In this document: in pieces, positions 1 to 7,908 of the stretch
Position numbering within the stretch: the first letter of the stretch is position 1
Layout of the letters: every line of letters starts with the position of its first letter
Origin: VXYL01 sp965208525
Lineage (GTDB): Bacteria > Pseudomonadota > Gammaproteobacteria > Pseudomonadales > Azotimanducaceae
Length of the DNA stretch: 64,000 nucleotides
Assembly: GCA_965208525.1 (NCBI GenBank)
Contig: OZ242340.1
Coordinates: 1,178,001 to 1,242,000 of the forward strand
Direction: 5' to 3'
Program-made: the position numbers and the translations under genes
The notes under the pieces: model-generated
The model's input: the letters and a program-made list of their open reading frames with translations, nothing else
Databases searched by the model: none
Told to the model about the DNA's origin: nothing

Positions 1-1
1 C

Positions 2-1978
2 GAATATGCCGAGGCGTACGCCAACATCCGCTCGATGTCGTCCGAGTCGAATGCGCAGATCGCCTATTCCGGCACCTTCGGCAACATCACTTCCATCCCC
101 TGCTACAACCCGCTGCTCTCGAAGCAGCAATACGACACGGTGTGCGGCGACTGGGAAGGCATGGGCGGCGACCACGCGCCCAACTTCGCTTCTGCCGCCG
201 AGGCGCTCGCGTACATCTCCTCGCTCGACATCGCCGTCGGCGCGGAAGAGATCATCGACTACCGGGCGCCGCTCTACTCCCTCAAGCGCAACGTCGAAGG
301 CGGCCCGCGCCAGAACATCACCGGCTACGACAACGTGGTGCAGGTGTATGGCCTGCGCGGCGATCTCTCGCCAACGTGGAGCTACGACATCTCCTATCAG
401 CTCTCGGAGGTGGAGTATTCGAGCGAATACCGCAACGACCTCTCGGTGGTTGCCATCACCCGCGCCATCGACGTGATCAACGTCGGCGGCGTGCCGACCT
501 GCGTTTCCGTTCTGAACGGAGCCGACGGCTCGTGCATCCCCTACAACCTGTTCCAAGGCGGGATGCCGGGTGACGCCGGCATTCAGGGCGTGATCGACGG
601 CGGCGCCGCACTGCAGCAATACATCGCCAACTCCACCTTCGTGAACGGCACCGGCGAGCAGGAGATTCTCCAGGCCGTGGTATCCGGCCAGTCGGGCATC
701 GTCATTCCGGGTGCGCCGAGTGCCATCTCGGCCGCACTCGGCCTTGAGATGCGTGACGTGAGCACCAGTTTCCGCCCAGACCGGCCGAGCCGCACCGGCG
801 ACCGCTCCGGCTCCGGCGGCGCAACCCTGCCGCTCTCCGGCGGCTACGACGTGAGCGAATACTTCATCGAGCTTGGCGTGCCGCTCTTGAACACGCTGAG
901 CGCGGATGTGGGCTACCGCTTCGCCGACTACGCCACGGGCGCCGAGACCAACACCTACAAGCTGGGCGCGTTCTGGCAAGCGACGGAAGCTGTCGCGTTG
1001 CGGGCGTCGTTCCAGAGCGCTGTGCGGCACGCGAGCCTCTTTGAGCTGTTCCGGGCTACCGGCTTCAACCTTGTGGACCTCGCCGACGACCCCTGCGGCC
1101 TTTCCATGAGCGCCACCCAAGCGCAATGCGCCAACACCGGACTTGCGGCGGACCTCTACGGCACCGACCTCAAGTCCCCGGCCGACCAATACAACATCCT
1201 CCAAGGCGGCAACCCGGAAGTCGCGCCCGAAGAAGCCGAGTCGACGACCATCGGCGCCGTGTTCACGCCCTCTTTCCTGCCGGAACTCGTTCTCACGGTC
1301 GATTACTTCGACATCCAGGTGGAGGAAGGCATTGGCAACATCCCGGCGGCGACGGCGCTGGCGAAGTGCTTGGAGACGGGCATCGGCGCCTTCTGCAACC
1401 TCATCAACCGCCATCCGGTGAACGGCTCGCTGTGGCTGACAGGCGGCTACATCTCGGCGCAGACGACGAACCTCAGTCAAGAGGACGTGCAGGGCGTGGA
1501 CATCATCTTCGATTACGGCTTCGACACGCCGTTTGGACCCTTGTCGCTCGAAGGCGTGACGACGTTCCTGATGACGTCGGACCTCATCGAGTTGCCGGGT
1601 GAGGATGCCCTAGAGTGCGCTGGCGTCTGGGGCGCGGCGTGCGGCAAGAACCCGCAGCCGGAGTGGAGCGGCAACTACAAGGCGACGCTGCTCACGGAGT
1701 ACGATCTCAGGGTTGCGCTGGGGCTGCGGTATCTCGGCGCCACGGACGACCTCAACTCCAACAACATCGACTTCGATGCCGAGACGTATTGGGACTTGAC
1801 CCTGGAATGGGCCCCGATTGGCAACTACTCCGCCACACTCGGCATCACGAACCTCTTTGACGCGGACCCGCAGGTGAGCTCGGATGCGGGCACGGCACCG
1901 GGCAACGGCAACACCTTCCCGGCGTTCTTCGACGCCTTGGGACGGTATGTGTTCTTGAACGTGGGCGTGGATTTCTAG
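2..1978 (+). CDS. TonB-dependent receptor, C-terminal part (5' end outside window)
   Basis: Outer-membrane beta-barrel receptor for energised uptake of an unidentified ligand. The frame is open from the first bases of the window, so the start, signal peptide and plug lie upstream; 658 residues are visible. Seen: long alternating aromatic/polar strands, the barrel motif GGNPEVAPEEAES that usually precedes the last third of such receptors, and a C-terminal strand ending FLNVGVDF with the terminal Phe needed for outer-membrane assembly. The Met at base 35 is only an internal residue. A second complete receptor follows on the same strand after about 300 bp, so the two may be related duplicates. 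The ligand cannot be told from sequence. Sure of the family, unsure of substrate. Confidence 0.9.
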   Translation, partial: EYAEAYANIRSMSSESNAQIAYSGTFGNITSIPCYNPLLSKQQYDTVCGDWEGMGGDHAPNFASAAEALAYISSLDIAVGAEEIIDYRAPLYSLKRNVEGGPRQNITGYDNVVQVYGLRGDLSPTWSYDISYQLSEVEYSSEYRNDLSVVAITRAIDVINVGGVPTCVSVLNGADGSCIPYNLFQGGMPGDAGIQGVIDGGAALQQYIANSTFVNGTGEQEILQAVVSGQSGIVIPGAPSAISAALGLEMRDVSTSFRPDRPSRTGDRSGSGGATLPLSGGYDVSEYFIELGVPLLNTLSADVGYRFADYATGAETNTYKLGAFWQATEAVALRASFQSAVRHASLFELFRATGFNLVDLADDPCGLSMSATQAQCANTGLAADLYGTDLKSPADQYNILQGGNPEVAPEEAESTTIGAVFTPSFLPELVLTVDYFDIQVEEGIGNIPAATALAKCLETGIGAFCNLINRHPVNGSLWLTGGYISAQTTNLSQEDVQGVDIIFDYGFDTPFGPLSLEGVTTFLMTSDLIELPGEDALECAGVWGAACGKNPQPEWSGNYKATLLTEYDLRVALGLRYLGATDDLNSNNIDFDAETYWDLTLEWAPIGNYSATLGITNLFDADPQVSSDAGTAPGNGNTFPAFFDALGRYVFLNVGVDF

Positions 1979-2279
1979 GTCGAAGCCTCGGCAAGGTCGC
2001 CGTCTCCACGCTTGGGAGGCGACCATGTGCCCCTGAAGGGCGCGACGCCTCTCTGAAGGGAGGGTGTTGCGCCCGAAAGGCGGATTGTCTGGCGTGCAAG
2101 GGCCGCGAGGGATGCCCGCACGGGGGGCTACGCAGGGCTTCCCAATCAGCAACGACCGCCCCGATTTCGCTTGCCACCGGCGCAAAGGCTCGTTACATTT
2201 TGTAATGGGGCGTGGGAGTGCGTCTTGGACGGTGCTGCGCGCCTAGAGCGAATCTAAATTCGTGAGGGGAGAGACACCC
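1979..2279. other. Intergenic region between two TonB receptors
   Basis: About 300 bp without a convincing gene. It contains a weak stem (GGGCGC at 2038 pairing with GCGCCC at 2069) that may be a decayed copy of the dispersed palindromic repeat, and the purine-rich ribosome binding site of the next receptor. No clear terminator is seen. Confidence 0.4.
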
Positions 2280-4919
2280 ATGTTCAGGAAGACGCCATTG
2301 GCCAGTGCCGTCGGTGCGATCACCGCAGCGGCGCTTGCCACGGTTCCGGTACAGGCACAGGAGGACGCCCCGACCGCCTCCGGTGTAATCGAGGAGATGG
2401 TCGTTACCGGATCGCGGATCCGGAGGGCGGTGGACGATTCCCCCAGCCCCATCACGGTCATCGAGCGGCAGGAAATCGAGATGACGGGGCTAGAGTCCGT
2501 TGCCGATATTCTGCGTACCACAACCTACAATAGTTTCGGGTCCTTCAGAGAGCGATCCGGTAGTTCCTTCGGGCAAATCGCGCTTGTCGACCTGCGGGGC
2601 CTCGGCACAGACCGCACGGCAGTTCTCGTGAATGGTCGCCGAGTACCCGGCAATCCCTTCACCGGTGCAGCTTCGGTGGACCTCAACTCGATTCCGCTTT
2701 CGGCCATCGAGCGGGTGGAAATCCTCACCGACAGCGCTTCGGCCATTTATGGTACCGATGCCTTGGGTGGCGTGATCAACGTCATCCTGCGTGACGACTA
2801 CGAAGGCGTCGAGATGGAGCTCGGCGCGGCGAATCCGCAGAGAGCTGGCGCGGAAGAGGATCACCTTAGCTTCCTTTGGGGGAGCGCGGGCGCGAAGGGC
2901 AATCTGCTGTTCACCGCTGAGTGGTTCACCCGAAACCCGATCTTCGATGTGGATCGGGATTACAGTAAGGTGGATGTGCGCGACCCTGGCGATGGAACCA
3001 AGCCAGATCTCGGCGTTGATACCACTGGCGTCTCCGGCGGAGGCAACACGGCGTTCCATCCGTTTTTCCTTTCCGCAGAGGCCCTTGGCGACTGCCCCAT
3101 GGATGTGTACGCCGGGGTTGTGGAGAACCCATTTGGTGTTCCGGGCACGGCGTGCGGGTTCGGCTACGCCGACATTTCGGCTCAGACCGGTGGCTTGGAT
3201 CGGATCAGCACCTTCCTGACCGGCGAGTACGAATGGTCCCCAGGCCACAGCCTCTTCATGGAGAACCGGTTCTCCCGCATCAAGAGCTTCGGCCGCTACG
3301 CGCCAGCCGTTGGCTTCTTCAACGTTCCGGCTGACAGCCCTCACAACCCATTCGACACCACCCTCGACTCCTACCCCAAGGATGCTGATGGCGTTCCGTT
3401 GGACTTCTCGGTGTTCCATCGATTCGTGGCCCACGGCCCTCGTGATGACGACACCGTCCGCTTCGAGTTCGATAACGTCGCGGGTGCTCGTGGCTCGTTC
3501 GATTTCGACAAGCCCATCAACTACGAGGCCTACGCCCGCTTTTATCGCTATGAAGGAGCGGAAGAAGGCGAGACGTACATCCTGCAGAGTCAGGTGGAGC
3601 TTGAGGTCGCCAACGGCACCTACAACCTCACCAACCCCTTTTCGCGGGATCCAATCAATCAAGCTGCCGTGGGTCGCATGGCGGCTACCTTGTACCGCGA
3701 CATCATCACGGACTACACCGCTGCAGGCATCACGCTGGACGGTTTCGCCTGGGACCTTCCGGCCGGGCCGATCGGCTGGGCCGCCGGTGCCGAGATCGCG
3801 TCCGAAGACTATATGGACGACTACGACAGCTTCCGCGAGGCTGGCAATGTACTCGGTTCCGCTGGCAACAGCTCCAGCGGCGACCGCAGCCGCTATGCTG
3901 CGTTCGCAGAAGTGTCGATTCCGATTTTGGACAACCTCGAGGCAAACGTAGCAGGCCGCTTCGACTCCTACGACGACTTCGGAGAGGCGTTCTCCCCGCA
4001 GGTAGCGGTGCGATACAACCCGTTCGACATATTGGTGCTGCGGGCGTCATACGGCGAAGGCTTTAAGGCCCCTAACCTGACGGAGTTGTATTCATCGTTG
4101 TCCCAGTCGTTCAACGACACCATTGATACGTACCGTTGCGATGCCATCGGCATCGATCCGTGTCCGCGCAATCAGGTGGAGAACTTCAGTGGCGGGAATC
4201 CGGAACTCGAAGCCGAGACCGCCGAGTCGTTCAATGTCGGCGCGGTCGTTGAGCCACTCCCGGACCTCTCGTTCTCAGTCGACTACTACAACATCAAGAT
4301 CGAGGATGTGGTTGCTGAACTCGGCATCCAGACCGTGCTGCGCTTGGAGGCAGAAAGCGCTTTGCCTTCGGGGGTGGTAGTGCGGCGTGGCGCGCCGACG
4401 CAAGCGGGCGACCCTGGGCGGCTCGTATCCATCGACCTCATCTCCGCAAACCTCGCGGTGCGTGAGGTGTCGGGTTACGACCTGCGCGCCAACTACCAAC
4501 TTGAGATGGACTGGGGCGACCTGCAGTTCGATTTGGAGCTGTCACGGATTGATACGTGGGAGCTGACTCCAGCACCGGGGGAAGCAACCGTGGACATCGT
4601 AGGCACGGAAGGCTCCCCGCAGCATAGGGCGACGTTCAGCGTGGGTTGGAGCCGGGGCGCAATTTCTGCAGCGTACTTCCTGCGGGTAATCGACGAGTTC
4701 GATGGGCCATCCGGAGGAGTGTACGACCGGTACTACGGGCAAGACGTCACCGCGGTGGCAACGTTGCCGTGGGGCGGTGAGATAAGCGCCGGTGTACGCA
4801 ACATCATGGACGAGGACCCGATCATCGACCCCGTTGGCGGCTATCAAGACAACGTGGTGCTCTTCCTCTACGATGTCGCCGGCCGCACCCCGTTCATCAG
4901 CTACCGGCACACGTTCTAG
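2280..4919 (+). CDS. TonB-dependent receptor
   Basis: Complete outer-membrane receptor of 879 residues. ATG at 2280 is chosen over the GTG at 2262 because GGGGAGA lies just upstream and a normal signal peptide follows (positively charged start, Ala-rich core, cleavage after VQA near residue 25). Next come a TonB-box-like EEMVVTGSR, a plug domain (about residues 35-170, with VDLRGLG, VLVNGRRVPG and SAIYGTDALGGVINV), and a barrel containing GGNPELEAETAESFNVG and ending in YRHTF. A hairpin lies about 35 bp after the stop, and a 2OG-Fe(II) oxygenase gene follows on the same strand. Ligand unknown; the family is certain. Confidence 0.95.
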   Translation: MFRKTPLASAVGAITAAALATVPVQAQEDAPTASGVIEEMVVTGSRIRRAVDDSPSPITVIERQEIEMTGLESVADILRTTTYNSFGSFRERSGSSFGQIALVDLRGLGTDRTAVLVNGRRVPGNPFTGAASVDLNSIPLSAIERVEILTDSASAIYGTDALGGVINVILRDDYEGVEMELGAANPQRAGAEEDHLSFLWGSAGAKGNLLFTAEWFTRNPIFDVDRDYSKVDVRDPGDGTKPDLGVDTTGVSGGGNTAFHPFFLSAEALGDCPMDVYAGVVENPFGVPGTACGFGYADISAQTGGLDRISTFLTGEYEWSPGHSLFMENRFSRIKSFGRYAPAVGFFNVPADSPHNPFDTTLDSYPKDADGVPLDFSVFHRFVAHGPRDDDTVRFEFDNVAGARGSFDFDKPINYEAYARFYRYEGAEEGETYILQSQVELEVANGTYNLTNPFSRDPINQAAVGRMAATLYRDIITDYTAAGITLDGFAWDLPAGPIGWAAGAEIASEDYMDDYDSFREAGNVLGSAGNSSSGDRSRYAAFAEVSIPILDNLEANVAGRFDSYDDFGEAFSPQVAVRYNPFDILVLRASYGEGFKAPNLTELYSSLSQSFNDTIDTYRCDAIGIDPCPRNQVENFSGGNPELEAETAESFNVGAVVEPLPDLSFSVDYYNIKIEDVVAELGIQTVLRLEAESALPSGVVVRRGAPTQAGDPGRLVSIDLISANLAVREVSGYDLRANYQLEMDWGDLQFDLELSRIDTWELTPAPGEATVDIVGTEGSPQHRATFSVGWSRGAISAAYFLRVIDEFDGPSGGVYDRYYGQDVTAVATLPWGGEISAGVRNIMDEDPIIDPVGGYQDNVVLFLYDVAGRTPFISYRHTF

Positions 4920-4952
4920 CGCAAGCTGACTCAAGCCGAAAGAAGGCGTGAC

Positions 4953-4980
4953 GCTTTCGAGGGCACTCGCTCTCGAAAGC
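4953..4980 (+). terminator. Hairpin after TonB receptor
   Basis: Perfect 9-bp stem GCTTTCGAG/CTCGAAAGC with a 10-nt loop between the receptor stop and the next start codon. There is no T-run after it, so it may be a weak terminator or an mRNA 3' stabiliser rather than a classical intrinsic terminator. Confidence 0.45.
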
Positions 4981-5003
4981 ATCCTGCCTGACTACCCCGC
5001 CTG

Positions 5004-5651
5004 ATGGACGACCTGCTCCACTTCTGGGCTACGCCGTTTTATCGCCACCGTACCGACTCGGCACGCGCCGCAGGCGTGACCGAATACATCCTTGCCAACG
5101 AAACCGAGAGTCGGCGCAAGCCCGATTCCCCGCAGCGCGCCCATCCGGGGGTGTTCGAAAGCTCCTTCGACTTTCTCGATTGGGGCAGCGACGTCACCGC
5201 CGATCTCAAGCAGCTCTTTCACAGCCACTTAGCTGGGGTGGTGAAGACGGCTAACGGGATCGACGACGCGGCGCTCAAGAACCTGCGCTTCCACAGCCAC
5301 TGCTGGTTTCATGTGACGCGGCAGGGCGGGTACTTTCCGAGCCACAACCACCCGCTGGCGTCTTGGAGCTTGGTCTATTGCGCGGATCCTGGCGATGAGG
5401 ACGCGGCGGACTTCGAGGCAGGGCATCTGGTGTTCAACGACCCGCGGGCGACGGCGAGCATGTACCTCGACACGGCGAACCGACAGATGCGGCGGGAGTT
5501 TTCGTTCGATGCGGTGCGGATGCGGCCGGTCGCTGGGGATTTGCTGATCTTTCCTTCATACATCCTGCACGCCGTGGAGCCGTATTCGGGACGAAGGCCC
5601 CGGGTGAGCGTCGCGGCGAATTTCTGGTTTGCTACTTTCGGTCGAGCATAG
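5004..5651 (+). CDS. 2OG-Fe(II) oxygenase family protein (TIGR02466-like)
   Basis: 215-residue protein that looks like a putative iron- and 2-oxoglutarate-dependent oxygenase of the TIGR02466 type. Seen: the conserved block YFPSHNHPLASWSLVYC (about 110-126) with His residues at about 114/116, a late His at about 189 (LIFPSYILHAVEPY) and Arg at about 200 (RPRVSVAANFWF), which would supply the iron and 2-oxoglutarate ligands of the jelly-roll. The length is normal for the family. It follows a TonB receptor on the same strand at an 84-bp spacing; from general knowledge such enzymes are often found beside TonB receptors, so a shared role in modifying an imported compound is possible. The substrate is unknown. 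Confidence 0.8.
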   Translation: MDDLLHFWATPFYRHRTDSARAAGVTEYILANETESRRKPDSPQRAHPGVFESSFDFLDWGSDVTADLKQLFHSHLAGVVKTANGIDDAALKNLRFHSHCWFHVTRQGGYFPSHNHPLASWSLVYCADPGDEDAADFEAGHLVFNDPRATASMYLDTANRQMRREFSFDAVRMRPVAGDLLIFPSYILHAVEPYSGRRPRVSVAANFWFATFGRA

Positions 5652-5684
5652 GCACGAGTGATGCCAGTGCTTTCAACGAACCCT

Positions 5685-5822
5685 CGGAGGGAGGGCGTCT
5701 CGCCCTCCATCGCGTCCTGTAGGGCGCGCGTTGGTCTGCGCCAGAAGTGCCCTAGATCAAGGGTTCATCCTTCGCTTCGGCTCTTTCGGATGCGCGATGG
5801 AGGGCGAGACGCCCTCCCTCCA
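5685..5822. repeat. Dispersed palindromic repeat A, paired copies
   Basis: Two copies of the family A palindrome in opposite orientation: cGGAGGGAGGGCGTCTCGCC at 5685 and the reverse form ending at 5822, about 90 bp apart and able to form one long stem. The right copy ends 17 bp before the methyltransferase start. The same core recurs at 6911, 15031, 15278, 32498, 50146 and 50211. Confidence 0.85.
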
Positions 5823-5839
5823 GAAGTTGGGCAAGGGAA

Positions 5840-6826
5840 ATGAGCGAGCGGCTTGGCGCAAAGGAATGGGCGACGTACTGGCGGAAGGGGACGATCACGA
5901 CGTTCCACGGGCGCTTCGCCGGCAACTACGACGGGGCGGTTCGGGAGTACTGGCATGGGCTGTTTTCGCTCTTGCCGGCGGGTGCCGCGATCGTCGACCT
6001 CGCCACCGGCAACGGCGCGTTGGCCCTCTTGGCCCAGCAGCATTCGGCGCGTGAGGGGTTGGCGCACAAGGTCACCGGCATCGACTACGCCGACATCGAC
6101 CCGGCCAGACAATTCACCGGCAAGGCCTTCGCCCGCCATCTGCGTGCCATCGACTTCCGCGGCGGCGCGAGGCTCGAGGACACGGGACTCGACACGGGCG
6201 CCTTCGACCTCGCCATCAGCCAGTTCGGCTTCGAGTACGGAGAGCCGGAGGCCGCGGCGCGGGAAGTGGCGCGGGTGCTGAAGCCCACATCCGCCACCTT
6301 CGCCGCCATGCTTCACCACGCCGAATCCGCCATCATCCGCCAGGCCAAAGACGGCCTCGCGCAGATTGCAGCGTGCGTGAAGTCCGGTCTCTCTGGCGCT
6401 GTGCGCGACCTGCACAAGCACTTGGATCGCTTGGCCACCAGGGGCGAGGACCCGGCTCAAGACTCTCGCGCCATTGACCTTCGCGCCAACATCAACCGCA
6501 TCCTCGCAGAGCTTCAGCAAGAGGGGGGCCGCTACGCGGACCCAAACCAGCTCGTCTTCTACGTCGAAAACTCCATGTCTACGTTCAACCCCCAAGTCAC
6601 GGCCGGCAAACCCCTGCCGGACAAGCTCGCCATGCTCCAACACGTAACCGCCGAAACCGACGCCTACCGCCAACGAATGCGCGACTTGGTCTCTTCCGCC
6701 CTAACCGACGCCGACATCGAAGCCATGAAGCGCCGCATCCAATCCCACGGCTTCACCACCGAAGAAGACCGCCCGTTCGTCTTTGAGGGCACCCACTTCT
6801 GCCACCTCCTCCGCTTCTCAAGGTAG
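5840..6826 (+). CDS. Class I SAM-dependent methyltransferase
   Basis: 328-residue protein with a Rossmann-type SAM-binding motif I, VDLATGNGALALLAQ (about residues 52-66), a probable acidic motif II (GIDYADIDPA) and a motif-IV-like stretch FDLAISQFGFEYGEPE, which together indicate a small-molecule type methyltransferase. The C-terminal half is longer than a minimal domain and not recognised. ATG 5840 has AAGGGA just upstream, at the edge of a dispersed repeat that forms the 5' leader. The substrate cannot be inferred, and no operon partner is seen: the next genes are on the minus strand. Confidence 0.8.
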   Translation: MSERLGAKEWATYWRKGTITTFHGRFAGNYDGAVREYWHGLFSLLPAGAAIVDLATGNGALALLAQQHSAREGLAHKVTGIDYADIDPARQFTGKAFARHLRAIDFRGGARLEDTGLDTGAFDLAISQFGFEYGEPEAAAREVARVLKPTSATFAAMLHHAESAIIRQAKDGLAQIAACVKSGLSGAVRDLHKHLDRLATRGEDPAQDSRAIDLRANINRILAELQQEGGRYADPNQLVFYVENSMSTFNPQVTAGKPLPDKLAMLQHVTAETDAYRQRMRDLVSSALTDADIEAMKRRIQSHGFTTEEDRPFVFEGTHFCHLLRFSR

Positions 6827-6910
6827 CTGCGCTCGCTGGAGCGGACGCTCCGTGAGGAGGACGGCTCTGGGAGGAGACGCCACCTGTTGCGTAACGTAAG
6901 GACGAACCCT

Positions 6911-7018
6911 TGGGGGGAGGGCGTCTCGCCCTCCCGACGCGCCGCAAGGCGCGTCCTCCGAGGGTTGTGCCCATTCGCGCCGTTCGGTGCGTGTGAGGGC
7001 AAGATGCCCTCACCCCCA
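6911..7018. repeat. Dispersed palindromic repeat A, diverged pair
   Basis: Left half has GGGGGGAGGGCGTCTCGCCC at about 6912; right half is a diverged inverted copy (GAGGGCAAGATGCCCTC at about 6996). They lie tail-side between a methyltransferase gene and a convergent nucleotidyltransferase gene, and together can fold as one long stem-loop. Confidence 0.75.
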
Positions 7019-7057
7019 GTACCCGCGCCCAAGAGTCCTTGCCTAGAGGACGTTGCC

Positions 7058-7528
7058 CTAACGCCCCTGCCCGCGCCTCTGGAGTTCCTGGCGGATGGTA
7101 CGAACGTCGACTTCGTCTTGAGGTCGGCCGACTGCCTCTTTGTTCCGCAGCAGGTCGGTGAGCGAAATCACCGGTACGCGGCAACCGGCAACGGTCATGT
7201 CGGCTCTGGAGTTCCACGCTTCATCGAACTCCACTCCCTCGATCGATGTGATGACATCCACGCGACGTGGGGGCACGCCGAACTGCACGACCCTGCCTGG
7301 CGTGGCGAAATCCCTGGGTGTCACGTCGAATGCCGCGAGGGGCATCCCGAACTCTCGGAGCGCATCGTGTATGCGCTGGGCATTGGTTGCATCGGGCTTC
7401 GACCAAATGTCGATGTCGCCGGTAGCGCGTTGCAGGCCGTGGATGCCGAGTGCGACGCCACCGACCAAGAGGAACTGGACGTCATGTTGCGTGAGGGTCG
7501 TCAGCAGTTGCTCGAAGTCCTCGTTCAT
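7058..7528 (-). CDS. Nucleotidyltransferase-like protein (DUF6036/MNT type)
   Basis: 156-residue protein of the minimal nucleotidyltransferase superfamily. Seen: LLVGGVALGIHGLQRATGDI, carrying the GG signature followed by D-x-D (DIDIW, about residues 38-42), and a third acidic strand at VDVITS. This is the catalytic layout of AbiEii/MNT-like nucleotidyltransferases. The ATG at 7528 has AGGA upstream and starts 9 bp after the stop of a small partner gene, so the two are probably co-transcribed. Such pairs often behave as toxin-antitoxin-like modules, but that role is inference. It could also be a stand-alone enzyme. Confidence 0.75.
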   Translation of the reverse strand: MNEDFEQLLTTLTQHDVQFLLVGGVALGIHGLQRATGDIDIWSKPDATNAQRIHDALREFGMPLAAFDVTPRDFATPGRVVQFGVPPRRVDVITSIEGVEFDEAWNSRADMTVAGCRVPVISLTDLLRNKEAVGRPQDEVDVRTIRQELQRRGQGR

Positions 7529-7537
7529 CGGTCCTAC

Positions 7538-7735
7538 TTAAGGGAGTTGCAGCACCCGGATCGGCCATTGATCGCGCGGCAACCGCTTGCGGCCGGCGGG
7601 CGTGAGCGAGAAGGTCGCTTCGCTGAGCTCCATGGTGAGGCGAAAGTTCTCTTCCATCGTCCGACCCTGCGTGAATCCGTCCTCGGGTTCCTCGCCAAGA
7701 CGGTACTTTCGAATGGGCCAATGGCTGCGTTCCAC
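7538..7735 (-). CDS. Small protein upstream of nucleotidyltransferase (possible partner)
   Basis: 65-residue basic protein reading from a GTG with AAGGGG seven bases upstream; an alternative GTG at 7771 would add 12 residues. Its start (MERSHWPIRKYRLGEEP) resembles, from memory, small proteins commonly found directly upstream of DUF6036-type nucleotidyltransferases. No catalytic motif or membrane segment is visible. It ends 9 bp before the nucleotidyltransferase start, which supports an operon. If the pair is a toxin-antitoxin-like unit this would be the regulatory or antitoxin member, but that is a guess. Confidence 0.55.
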   Translation of the reverse strand: MERSHWPIRKYRLGEEPEDGFTQGRTMEENFRLTMELSEATFSLTPAGRKRLPRDQWPIRVLQLP

Positions 7736-7908
7736 CTTGGGCCCCTTACCTTCGCCTGACACGCCGCACACACTCCCGACTCGCTTGGCGGAAATTCACG
7801 CACCTTCGCCCCACGGCGTCAAGACTGCTCGCTACCTGACGCCACGGGAGCTCCCGTCAAGCGCCTCTTGCTCAACATCACGCCGGCAGAAGCGACTTGG
7901 GGCGGTCT

